Part shown: positions 1-5,168 of the stretch, piece by piece
Layout: each line of letters begins with the position of its first letter
Position numbering within the stretch: the first letter of the stretch is position 1
Assembly (NCBI GenBank): GCA_021815535.1
Contig: JAKAGL010000124.1
Coordinates: 1-7,202 of the forward strand
Direction of reading: 5' to 3'
DNA length: 7,202 nucleotides
From: a bacterium
GTDB taxonomy: Bacteria; Nitrospinota_A; UBA7883; JACRGQ01
Notes under the pieces: generated by a model
Told to the model about the DNA's origin: nothing
Databases searched by the model: none
Seen by the model: only the letters and a program-made list of their open reading frames with translations
Made by a program: the position numbers and the translations under genes

Positions 1-419
1 CAATTCTTTTCTGGTATCTCGCGCTTGGCTCGGTGGCCGTTGATACCGTAAGCTCGCCAAAGTCCGAGATGTTTTATTGGATCACGATCATGTTCTCACA
101 AACACTGGGCACCGCGCTTGGCGATTGGACCGCCGATACCGCCGACCTCGGCTACGGCGGCGGCGCACTGCTGTTCAGCGCGATGCTGGCGATCGTTGCC
201 GTGGCGTATTATCGAACGGCCATATCACGCACCGCGCTTTTCTGGGCGGCATTCATCCTCACGCGGCCGCTTGGCGCGGTGGTGGGTGATTTTCTCGACA
301 AACCGGTCGGCGAGGGGGGCTTGGCGTTAAGCCGCTACTCGGCGTCGGCGATCCTTCTCGCGCTCATCATGTCGTCCATTCTGGTTTCTTCGCGGAAACC
401 GGTAAAACAGGAAAACTGA
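1..419 (+). CDS. COG4705-type multi-helix membrane protein, C-terminal part
   Basis: The reading frame is open from the left edge (first full codon at 3) to TGA at 417-419, so the N-terminus lies outside the window; the GTG at 33 is internal and has no ribosome-binding site. The visible 138 residues are almost all hydrophobic helices. A motif occurs twice: aromatic-W, then about nine hydrophobic residues, LG-x3-GD, a short polar stretch, a Gly-rich turn and a new helix. The first copy starts at FYWITIMF and contains LGTALGD; the second starts at LFWAAFIL and contains LGAVVGD. This doubled motif is what I associate with the uncharacterised COG4705 inner-membrane family, in which tandem copies form the whole protein. 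The protein ends in a short basic cytoplasmic-type tail (RKPVKQEN). No function is known to me. The family call rests on remembered pattern only; other small multi-helix families are possible. Confidence 0.7.
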   Translation, partial: ILFWYLALGSVAVDTVSSPKSEMFYWITIMFSQTLGTALGDWTADTADLGYGGGALLFSAMLAIVAVAYYRTAISRTALFWAAFILTRPLGAVVGDFLDKPVGEGGLALSRYSASAILLALIMSSILVSSRKPVKQEN

Positions 420-502
420 AATTCCCGATGATGGAATGAATGTCGTAGCGGCCGGTTTCAAACCCGTCCCCGCCGTTCCGTCATCGTCCCACCGGGCCGG
501 CC

Positions 503-523
503 TCTCCCGGTGTTTCTCCCGGT
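503..523. repeat. 9-bp direct repeat inside a short inverted repeat
   Basis: TCTCCCGGT occurs at 503-511 and again at 515-523, a 12-base period. The first copy also pairs with ACCGGG at 491-496 (arms 491-496 and 506-511, loop nine bases), so two alternative hairpins can form with the same left arm. It lies in the 420-636 gap between the COG4705-type gene and the glycosyltransferase. Function unknown; it could be a protein-binding site or part of a transcript-end structure. Confidence 0.4.
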
Positions 524-525
524 AG

Positions 526-544
526 CGGCGACACTCTGTCGCCG
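526..544 (+). terminator. Perfect 8-bp hairpin, possible transcript end
   Basis: CGGCGACA (526-533) and TGTCGCCG (537-544) form a perfect stem with a three-base loop. It lies 107 bases after the stop of the COG4705-type gene and before the glycosyltransferase promoter region. Only three T residues follow (546-548), so it is not a canonical intrinsic terminator. It may end transcription with Rho or simply stabilise a 3' end. It is the strongest fold in the 217-base gap. Confidence 0.3.
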
Positions 545-621
545 ATTTGCTCTTCCTTGCCGGGCACCCAATCCATAGGGTACCTCATGCCCCCTTGATA
601 AACTCTCCCCGTAAAATGCGA

Positions 622-627
622 TAGAAT
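622..627 (+). promoter_or_regulatory. Possible -10 element, leaderless type, for the glycosyltransferase gene
   Basis: TAGAAT lies nine bases ahead of the ATG at 637, which would put the RNA start at or next to the start codon. No Shine-Dalgarno sequence is visible before that ATG, as expected for a leaderless message. The element sits inside a small inverted repeat (CGATA-GAA-TATCG, 619-631). No good -35 at 17 bases is seen; the nearest match, TTGATA at 595-600, is 21 bases away. A second TAAAAT at 612-617 is an alternative -10. Confidence 0.3.
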
Positions 628-636
628 ATCGTTCAC

Positions 637-1572
637 ATGGATACCCACAATCCCATCCTCTCCATCGTGATCGTCAACTGGAACGGGCGTGAACCGTTGC
701 TCGTCTGCCTGGAAAGCCTGCACCGCCACGAGGACACATCCAGCATGGAGATCATCGTTTCGGATAACGCATCCACCGACTCTTCGGTGGCGATGCTGAA
801 AGAACTTTTCCCCGCCGTGCGGATCATCGAGAACGGCGAGAACCTGGGATTCGGCGCCGGCAACAACCGCGCGCTGGCGGTGGCGCGCGGCGAATACGTG
901 CTGATGCTCAACCCCGACATGGAATTTACCGAGCCGGGCCTGAAAAAACTTATCGGCTTCATGGCGGCGCGCCCGGCGGCGGGCCTTGTTGGCTGCTACA
1001 TCGAAAACCCGGACGGCAGCTTCATGCGGCAGTGCCGCCGCGGCTACCCCGATCCGCTGACCGCCTTCTACAAAGCCAGCGGCCTCATCCGCCTCTTCCC
1101 CCGCCACCGCCGCATTGCAAAATATTTCTACGGCGGCCAGCCGGAGGACGCGGTGTTGCCGGTCGACGCGGTTTCGGGAAGTTTCATGTTGGCCCGGCGC
1201 GAGGCCCTAAAGAAAGCCGGCGATTTTTGCGAAGAGTACTTTATGTACGTGGAAGACGTCGATCTCTGCAAAAAAATACGCGCCGCCGGGTACGAGGTGC
1301 TTTATGCCCCGCTCATGCGGATCCGCCACCACGGGGGGCGGTGCGTGGCCAAGATGCCCCGGCGATCCGCTTTTTACCACTATCACATGACCCGTTCGCA
1401 CCTTGTGCTCTACCAAAAAGACGGCTCACTTTCGTCGATGGTGTTTTGGCCGATAGTGCTGCGTTACCTCTTCACCTCCCTTTTCAGCGGCAACCGGCAT
1501 CTGGCCGAACACCTGCGCGAGTTCTTCGCCATCCGTGGCGGCGCGGCGACCGTGGCGATGAGACGGCTATGA
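637..1572 (+). CDS. Family-2 glycosyltransferase (WbbL/rhamnosyltransferase-like)
   Basis: This 311-residue protein has the full GT-A signature of family 2: the opening strand ILSIVIVNWNG (residues 7-17), DNASTD (43-48) that grips the nucleotide, NLGFGAGNN (69-77), NPD (92-94) in the metal-binding DxD place, VSGSFMLAR (179-187), EDVDL (206-210) holding the likely catalytic Asp, and HHGG (231-234). NLGFGAGNN and the EDVDL region resemble the WbbL/rhamnosyltransferase branch, but the sugar donor cannot be read from sequence. It probably acts on the inner face of the membrane; a hydrophobic stretch near 268-284 could anchor it. An in-frame TAG at 622-624 makes ATG 637 the first ATG, and the fold begins only six residues later, so the start is safe although no ribosome-binding site is visible. 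Its stop overlaps the next gene's start, so it should share a message with the WecA/TagO-type transferase and may act on its product. Confidence 0.88.
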   Translation: MDTHNPILSIVIVNWNGREPLLVCLESLHRHEDTSSMEIIVSDNASTDSSVAMLKELFPAVRIIENGENLGFGAGNNRALAVARGEYVLMLNPDMEFTEPGLKKLIGFMAARPAAGLVGCYIENPDGSFMRQCRRGYPDPLTAFYKASGLIRLFPRHRRIAKYFYGGQPEDAVLPVDAVSGSFMLARREALKKAGDFCEEYFMYVEDVDLCKKIRAAGYEVLYAPLMRIRHHGGRCVAKMPRRSAFYHYHMTRSHLVLYQKDGSLSSMVFWPIVLRYLFTSLFSGNRHLAEHLREFFAIRGGAATVAMRRL

Positions 1573-2639
1573 ACGGACAGATCGCCCCCCTTCAGATTCA
1601 GATCATGTTCTGGTTATCGTATGCCATGCTTTTTGCGGCGGGGATGCTGGGCGCATCGGCGCTTGTCCGGCGGCTCCCGCCGATCCTGGAGCGCAACGGC
1701 TTCTTCGATCAGAAATCGCTCCCCCGGAAGCGGCTTACCGCCGGGGGGATCGTCATCATCATCCCTTTCCTCGCAGTGCTGGGAACGGCCGTCATCTTCA
1801 ATCCGCTGGCGTTCAATATCGACCGAACGCAGCTGGGTTTCCTTTTCGCGGCGCTTGTTGTCATCGCCGCGCTGGGACTCTATGACGACCGCAAAGGGGC
1901 GTCCCCCATCCTGAAGATCGCCGTGCAAACCGTGGCGGCGCTGGTCTTCATGGCTGGCGGCCAATCGCTTGATTTCATCACCAGTCCGTTCCACAGCGTG
2001 GTCGCCGTCGGCGCGTGGGGCGCCGTGCCGCTGGTGGTCTGGATTCTCGCCGTTACCAATTCCATGAATCTCATCGACGGCATAGACGGCCTTGCCGCCG
2101 GTATCGCGCTGATCTCCGCCATCACCCTCTTTGCCATCTCCCATATCTTCGGGGAGAATACGCTGGCCTCATTCACTATCCTGCTGGCGGGTTGCCTGTT
2201 CGGCTTCATACGGATGAACCTCCCCCCGGCAAAGATCTTCCTGGGCGATACCGGATCGCTCTTCCTGGGATTCGCGCTGGCGGCCGTCTCGGTGATGGAC
2301 CGGCGCAAAGGCTCCGTCACGCTCACCCTGCTGGTGCCGATGGTGATCTTGGCCATCCCGTTGATCGATGCCTTGCTCGCGTTCTTCCGCCGCGCGCTGA
2401 AGGGACAAAATCCCATGCGGGGCGACAGCGGCCACATCCACCACCGATTGCGGAGGCTCGGCCTCTCGGATACGCAGATCAACAAGATGCTCTACCTCTT
2501 CAGCGTGTATCTCGCCATCACCGCCGCGGTGCTCGCTTTCTTCCCCAAAGAAACCGCGATGGTGGTTTTGATCCTGCTGGCGATCGGCATATTCATCGCT
2601 CTCGAAATTCTCAGGGCCATCGAACGCGGCATCAAGTAG
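1569..2639 (+). CDS. WecA/TagO-type undecaprenyl-phosphate HexNAc-1-phosphate transferase
   Basis: This 356-residue integral membrane protein is of the MraY/WecA superfamily (PF00953). It transfers a sugar-1-phosphate, usually GlcNAc-1-P from UDP-GlcNAc, to undecaprenyl phosphate and so starts a lipid-linked glycan. Key motifs are all present: LYDDRKG (D106, D107), NSMNLIDGIDGL (164-175), KIFLGDTGS (222-230, D227) and GHIHHRL (288-294). The HxHH form is typical of WecA/TagO rather than MraY, and the basic PRKR near 52-55 suits the substrate loop. About ten hydrophobic helices span the chain, and the length is normal for the family. The frame stays open far upstream, to 1032, but ATG 1569 is chosen because it overlaps the glycosyltransferase stop as ATGA, gives a family-length N-terminus, and everything upstream lies across another gene. 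Coupled translation is likely, since only a weak purine stretch precedes it. Enterobacterial-antigen, O-antigen, exopolysaccharide and wall-linker roles all remain possible. Confidence 0.9.
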   Translation: MNGQIAPLQIQIMFWLSYAMLFAAGMLGASALVRRLPPILERNGFFDQKSLPRKRLTAGGIVIIIPFLAVLGTAVIFNPLAFNIDRTQLGFLFAALVVIAALGLYDDRKGASPILKIAVQTVAALVFMAGGQSLDFITSPFHSVVAVGAWGAVPLVVWILAVTNSMNLIDGIDGLAAGIALISAITLFAISHIFGENTLASFTILLAGCLFGFIRMNLPPAKIFLGDTGSLFLGFALAAVSVMDRRKGSVTLTLLVPMVILAIPLIDALLAFFRRALKGQNPMRGDSGHIHHRLRRLGLSDTQINKMLYLFSVYLAITAAVLAFFPKETAMVVLILLAIGIFIALEILRAIERGIK

Positions 2640-2659
2640 CCTCTGCCCCACTGTTACGG

Positions 2660-2665
2660 TAAAAT
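2660..2665 (+). promoter_or_regulatory. Possible -10 element, leaderless type, for the TPR gene
   Basis: TAAAAT lies six bases ahead of the ATG at 2672, inside a small inverted repeat GGTA-AAA-TACC (2658-2668). No ribosome-binding site precedes the ATG. The position matches the TANNNT element of leaderless genes, but no convincing -35 is seen 16-18 bases upstream, so the site is tentative. Read-through from the WecA/TagO-type gene, 32 bases away, is the alternative. Confidence 0.3.
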
Positions 2666-2671
2666 ACCAAA

Positions 2672-3817
2672 ATGGGATTTAAGACTTTGCACGCTCCGTT
2701 GCTGGTTTTGGCTTTTCTGGCGCCAATGACGTTTTTGGTGCCGGTGGCGCAAGCGGCGGAAATGACCAAATTGCAGGAAATGCAAGAAGATGCGCCGCCT
2801 CCTCCGGACCCTTATGCGATTATTGAGCAGACAACCCGTGATATTACGTTAAATCCAATAGATTCTGACGCTTATGGCAAACGCGCGGAGGCATACTACC
2901 AATTGGGCCAGCTTGAACGGGCACTGGCTAATCTGAATATAGCGCTTGCCATAAACCCCAATGATTCTAAATACTTACAAGATCGCGGGATTGCCCTCCG
3001 CGATTTGGGCGATCCCTCAGGCGCCATCCACGATTTTGACAGCGCCATTGCGATTGAACCTGAATATTCTGATACTTACATTGAACGTGGACTGGCTCTG
3101 TATGATATAGGAAAATTCCAAGAGGCCTTGGCGGACTATACCAAAGCCATATCCATTGATCCCCTTGATGACTTTGCATATAACAATCGCGGCAATGTTT
3201 TCAGTATCTTAGGTGAGTGGGACAGTGCATTTACTGATTACAATACGGCAGTCGCACTCAATCCCGAAAACGCAAATATACGTTACAACCGCGCCCGTGC
3301 CTCCTTAAATAACAACCGCTTTACAGCCGCCCTGAACGATTTGGATCACGTTTTACAATCCACCCCTGATGATGTTGATGCGCGCTCCTTGCGAGCTGAC
3401 GCGCTTATCGCCACGGGAGATGACCGGGCCGCAGTGGAAGACCTCAATAATGTTCTCGCACTTGCTCCCCACAATGCAGGAACATGGGGAAAACGTGGCA
3501 TGGCACGGATACGCATGGGCGAAAACGAAGGTGGCATCAACGATCTCAGCAACGCCATAGCGATCGATCCCTCTGCTGAAAACTATGCTAACCGCGGCAA
3601 CGCCTCTTATCAAACGGGAGATTACCAAAAAGCCCTCAAAGACCTCACCAGAGCTTTGGAAATTAAACCTGAGTTCAATCAAGCCCGGTTCAGACGCGCC
3701 GAAACAAACGAAAAGCTGGGCAACGCGGGGGCGGCTATGGAAGATTACCAAACAGCCGCACGTCACGGTAGCGGACAAGCGAAACGTCTGCTCAAAAGCC
3801 GCAACACTACAAAGTGA
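2672..3817 (+). CDS. Exported TPR-repeat protein
   Basis: This 381-residue protein starts with a signal peptide: K4, a hydrophobic core to about residue 25 and a likely cleavage site after PVAQA (24-28), giving a periplasmic or envelope location. A Pro-rich linker (APPPPDP, 41-47) precedes about nine back-to-back 34-residue TPR units: 65-98, 99-132, 133-166, 167-200, 201-234, 235-268, 269-301, 302-335 and a last degenerate one at 336-367. Units follow the G-x4-A-x2-D-x3-AI-x-I-x-P pattern, as in LALYDIGKFQEALADY (141-156). No enzyme domain is visible, so a scaffold role is inferred: protein-protein contacts, perhaps in envelope or polysaccharide assembly. ATG 2672 is needed for the signal peptide; the next Met (19) would leave too little of it. 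There is no visible ribosome-binding site. Base composition is lower in G+C than in the genes upstream, so a shared role with them is not assured. Confidence 0.85.
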   Translation: MGFKTLHAPLLVLAFLAPMTFLVPVAQAAEMTKLQEMQEDAPPPPDPYAIIEQTTRDITLNPIDSDAYGKRAEAYYQLGQLERALANLNIALAINPNDSKYLQDRGIALRDLGDPSGAIHDFDSAIAIEPEYSDTYIERGLALYDIGKFQEALADYTKAISIDPLDDFAYNNRGNVFSILGEWDSAFTDYNTAVALNPENANIRYNRARASLNNNRFTAALNDLDHVLQSTPDDVDARSLRADALIATGDDRAAVEDLNNVLALAPHNAGTWGKRGMARIRMGENEGGINDLSNAIAIDPSAENYANRGNASYQTGDYQKALKDLTRALEIKPEFNQARFRRAETNEKLGNAGAAMEDYQTAARHGSGQAKRLLKSRNTTK

Positions 3818-3866
3818 TATACACGGCCGCACCTGTCAACCACTTAACAAAAAATGGCATTTTTCG

Positions 3867-3895
3867 TTGAGAATCAACGGCGAGGCCTGTATTAT
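3867..3895 (+). promoter_or_regulatory. Sigma70-type promoter for the DUF2231-like gene
   Basis: TTGAGA (3867-3872) and TATTAT (3890-3895) each match the sigma70 consensus at five of six bases, with the ideal 17-base spacer. The RNA would start near 3902, giving a leader of about 31 bases that carries the ribosome-binding site AAGGAG (3922-3927), five bases before ATG 3933. The -35 overlaps a CGTTGA-GAA-TCAACG inverted repeat (3865-3879), so a regulator could bind there. Confidence 0.6.
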
Positions 3896-3903
3896 TTCCG
3901 GAA
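3896..3903. repeat. TTCCGGAA palindrome at the predicted transcription start
   Basis: This perfect 8-base palindrome directly follows the -10 element and covers the expected +1 position. Outer bases GTATT (3889-3893) and AATAC (3905-3909) can pair around it. Such a place suits an operator, but 8-base palindromes are also common by chance. No regulator gene is in the window. Confidence 0.35.
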
Positions 3904-3932
3904 CAATACTTAAAATTACGTAAGGAGCTTAT

Positions 3933-4469
3933 ATGGGACACATGCACCTCATCATCAACCATTTTCCGGTTGTGGGTCTTATTTTCAGCGTTGCGCTGGC
4001 AGGATATGCCTATTATGTCAACGATAACCAAGTAAAGCGCGCCGCCCTATGGGCATATACCGTTGTTGGTATAACAACCATATTTGCCTACTTAATGGGG
4101 GATCCCGCTGAAGAAATGGTAGAGCATAAACCGGGAGTGCTGAAACAAATGATTGAAACACATGAAACGGCGGCTATGGTGGCCTCAGCGTTCATCGCCG
4201 TCGTTGCTATCCTTTCCGTTATCGAGTTGTGGAATTATAAAAGAGGGAAACCATTCAACCCCAAACTCATGTTGGGAATTTTCATCCTCTCGATCATCGC
4301 CATACTTCCGATCGCCCGCACTGCCTACTTGGGAGGACTGATCGGCCACGAGGAAATCCGTCCCTTCAACCAGGGAAGCCGACGCGATACACCCGTCATC
4401 GAAGGGGGTGAAGAGTCAGGTGAAGAGGAAGGCGAGAATAGCGGTATGCCTGAACCGGCCAATCACTAG
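3933..4469 (+). CDS. DUF2231-like four-helix membrane protein with acidic tail
   Basis: This 178-residue protein has four predicted membrane helices, about residues 6-28, 36-55, 79-100 and 111-135. It opens with HLIINHFPVVG (5-15), followed by GDPAEEMVEHKPGV (56-69), ETHETAA (75-81) and GGLIGHEEIRP (134-144). That pattern, with His near the start of helix 1, a GDPAEE loop, HE before helix 3 and GxH-x-EIR after helix 4, is one I recall from uncharacterised DUF2231-like proteins. His 10, 77 and 139 lie at membrane boundaries and could bind haem or metal; that is inference only. The C-terminus (157-171) is a Glu/Gly-rich acidic tail, probably disordered. The start is well supported by AAGGAG five bases upstream and by the promoter at 3867-3895. 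It is likely transcribed alone, and it ends 76 bases from the converging gene on the other strand. Function unknown. Confidence 0.75.
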   Translation: MGHMHLIINHFPVVGLIFSVALAGYAYYVNDNQVKRAALWAYTVVGITTIFAYLMGDPAEEMVEHKPGVLKQMIETHETAAMVASAFIAVVAILSVIELWNYKRGKPFNPKLMLGIFILSIIAILPIARTAYLGGLIGHEEIRPFNQGSRRDTPVIEGGEESGEEEGENSGMPEPANH

Positions 4470-4492
4470 CCGTTTACTAACGCACAAATACT

Positions 4493-4536
4493 TTGGGCTG
4501 GATTCGTTAAGAAGCTCAGAAACACGCGTTGCCCAA
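4493..4536. repeat. Weak inverted repeat between converging genes
   Basis: TTGGGC (4493-4498) and GCCCAA (4531-4536) could pair across a 32-base loop in the 76-base gap between the two converging stops. No T run follows on either strand, so I do not call it a terminator. It is the only candidate transcript-end structure seen here. Confidence 0.2.
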
Positions 4537-4545
4537 TGGTTCCGC

Positions 4546-4809
4546 CTATCCAAGGCTGGCTTGGTAGCGGGCTTCGGCAGCCTCTTGCGCGAGACGTTTT
4601 TCTTCTTCGATCCGCAGCTTCTGGCCATTGTAAATGCGGTAGAAATTTTCTATAAAGTCGGCCCGCTGGCGATAACGTGACCTGATTTCAAAATCGATAT
4701 ACATAGCTTCGATAGTGGCAACCAACCCCTTCACCCCTAACAGAGCGAAAAGGAGTATAAATACCGCCTTAAAAACCCATTCAACATCGTAAATCGTAAA
4801 TATATCCAT
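4546..4809 (-). CDS. Small single-helix membrane protein, function unknown
   Basis: This 87-residue protein is not recognised. Residues 11-33 (from WVFKAV to LVATI) form one clear membrane helix. The rest is strongly charged, and RIEEEKRLAQEAAEA (66-80) looks like a coiled coil or amphipathic helix. The short acidic N-terminus and basic stretch after the helix (RSRYRQR, 43-49) suggest the C-terminus faces the cytoplasm. The frame could start seven codons earlier at 4830, but ATG 4809 is chosen because AGGGA stands four bases before it (4818-4814) while nothing suitable precedes 4830. It lies just past the ferredoxin terminator, so it probably has its own promoter, which I could not identify. 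The clean membrane-plus-helix layout argues that it is real, but there is no family support. Confidence 0.6.
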   Translation of the reverse strand: MDIFTIYDVEWVFKAVFILLFALLGVKGLVATIEAMYIDFEIRSRYRQRADFIENFYRIYNGQKLRIEEEKRLAQEAAEARYQASLG

Positions 4810-4813
4810 AGAT

Positions 4814-4818
4814 TCCCT
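4814..4818 (-). promoter_or_regulatory. Ribosome-binding site that decides the small membrane protein's start
   Basis: AGGGA on the - strand, four bases before ATG 4809. The upstream in-frame ATG at 4830 has no such site, so this selects the shorter, 87-residue form. Confidence 0.45.
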
Positions 4819-4851
4819 AGATATCGGCATCCGAAGCCAAAGGCTTTAGGC

Positions 4852-4889
4852 AAAAAAAAACCGGCCGCCCAAATGGTACAGCCGGTTTT
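4852..4889 (-). terminator. Intrinsic terminator of the ferredoxin operon
   Basis: AAAACCGGC (4857-4865) and GCCGGTTTT (4881-4889) form a 9-bp stem with a 15-base loop. Read on the - strand it is followed by nine T residues (complement of the A run 4852-4860), the classic Rho-independent form. It begins 15 bases after the ferredoxin stop and separates that operon from the small membrane protein gene. Confidence 0.85.
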
Positions 4890-4903
4890 AACTGTCAGAT
4901 TAA

Positions 4904-5164
<261 letters not shown>

Positions 5165-5168
5165 TCAA

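Noticed and set aside
595..627. TTGATA (595-600) with TAGAAT (622-627) as a normal sigma70 promoter.
   Set aside because: The spacer is 21 bases, too long; only the -10-like element was kept, as tentative.
1032..1568. The WecA/TagO frame stays open across most of the glycosyltransferase gene, which would give a 535-residue fusion.
   Set aside because: The extra residues are Arg/Pro-rich with no domain and lie in another frame of a clear GT2 gene; the ATGA overlap gives a normal family-length protein.
481..2651. Several long open frames on the - strand opposite the glycosyltransferase and WecA/TagO-type genes.
   Set aside because: They are antisense shadows in G+C-rich DNA: low-complexity Arg/Asp/Gly-rich translations, no motifs and no ribosome-binding sites.
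2672..3817. The regular 34-residue periodicity as a DNA-level tandem repeat or CRISPR-like array.
   Set aside because: The repeats are at protein level only (TPR); the DNA of the units differs throughout.
3865..3879. CGTTGA-GAA-TCAACG as a terminator after the TPR gene.
   Set aside because: No T run follows on the + strand, and on the - strand an A run follows; it fits better as a promoter-overlapping site.
4828..4830. ATG at 4830 as the start of the small membrane protein.
   Set aside because: No ribosome-binding site precedes it and the seven extra residues add nothing recognisable; ATG 4809 has AGGGA before it.
4833..4847. Small hairpin AAGCC-AAA-GGCTT as a second terminator.
   Set aside because: The stem is only five bases with no T run after it on the - strand; the adjacent 4852-4889 structure explains termination.
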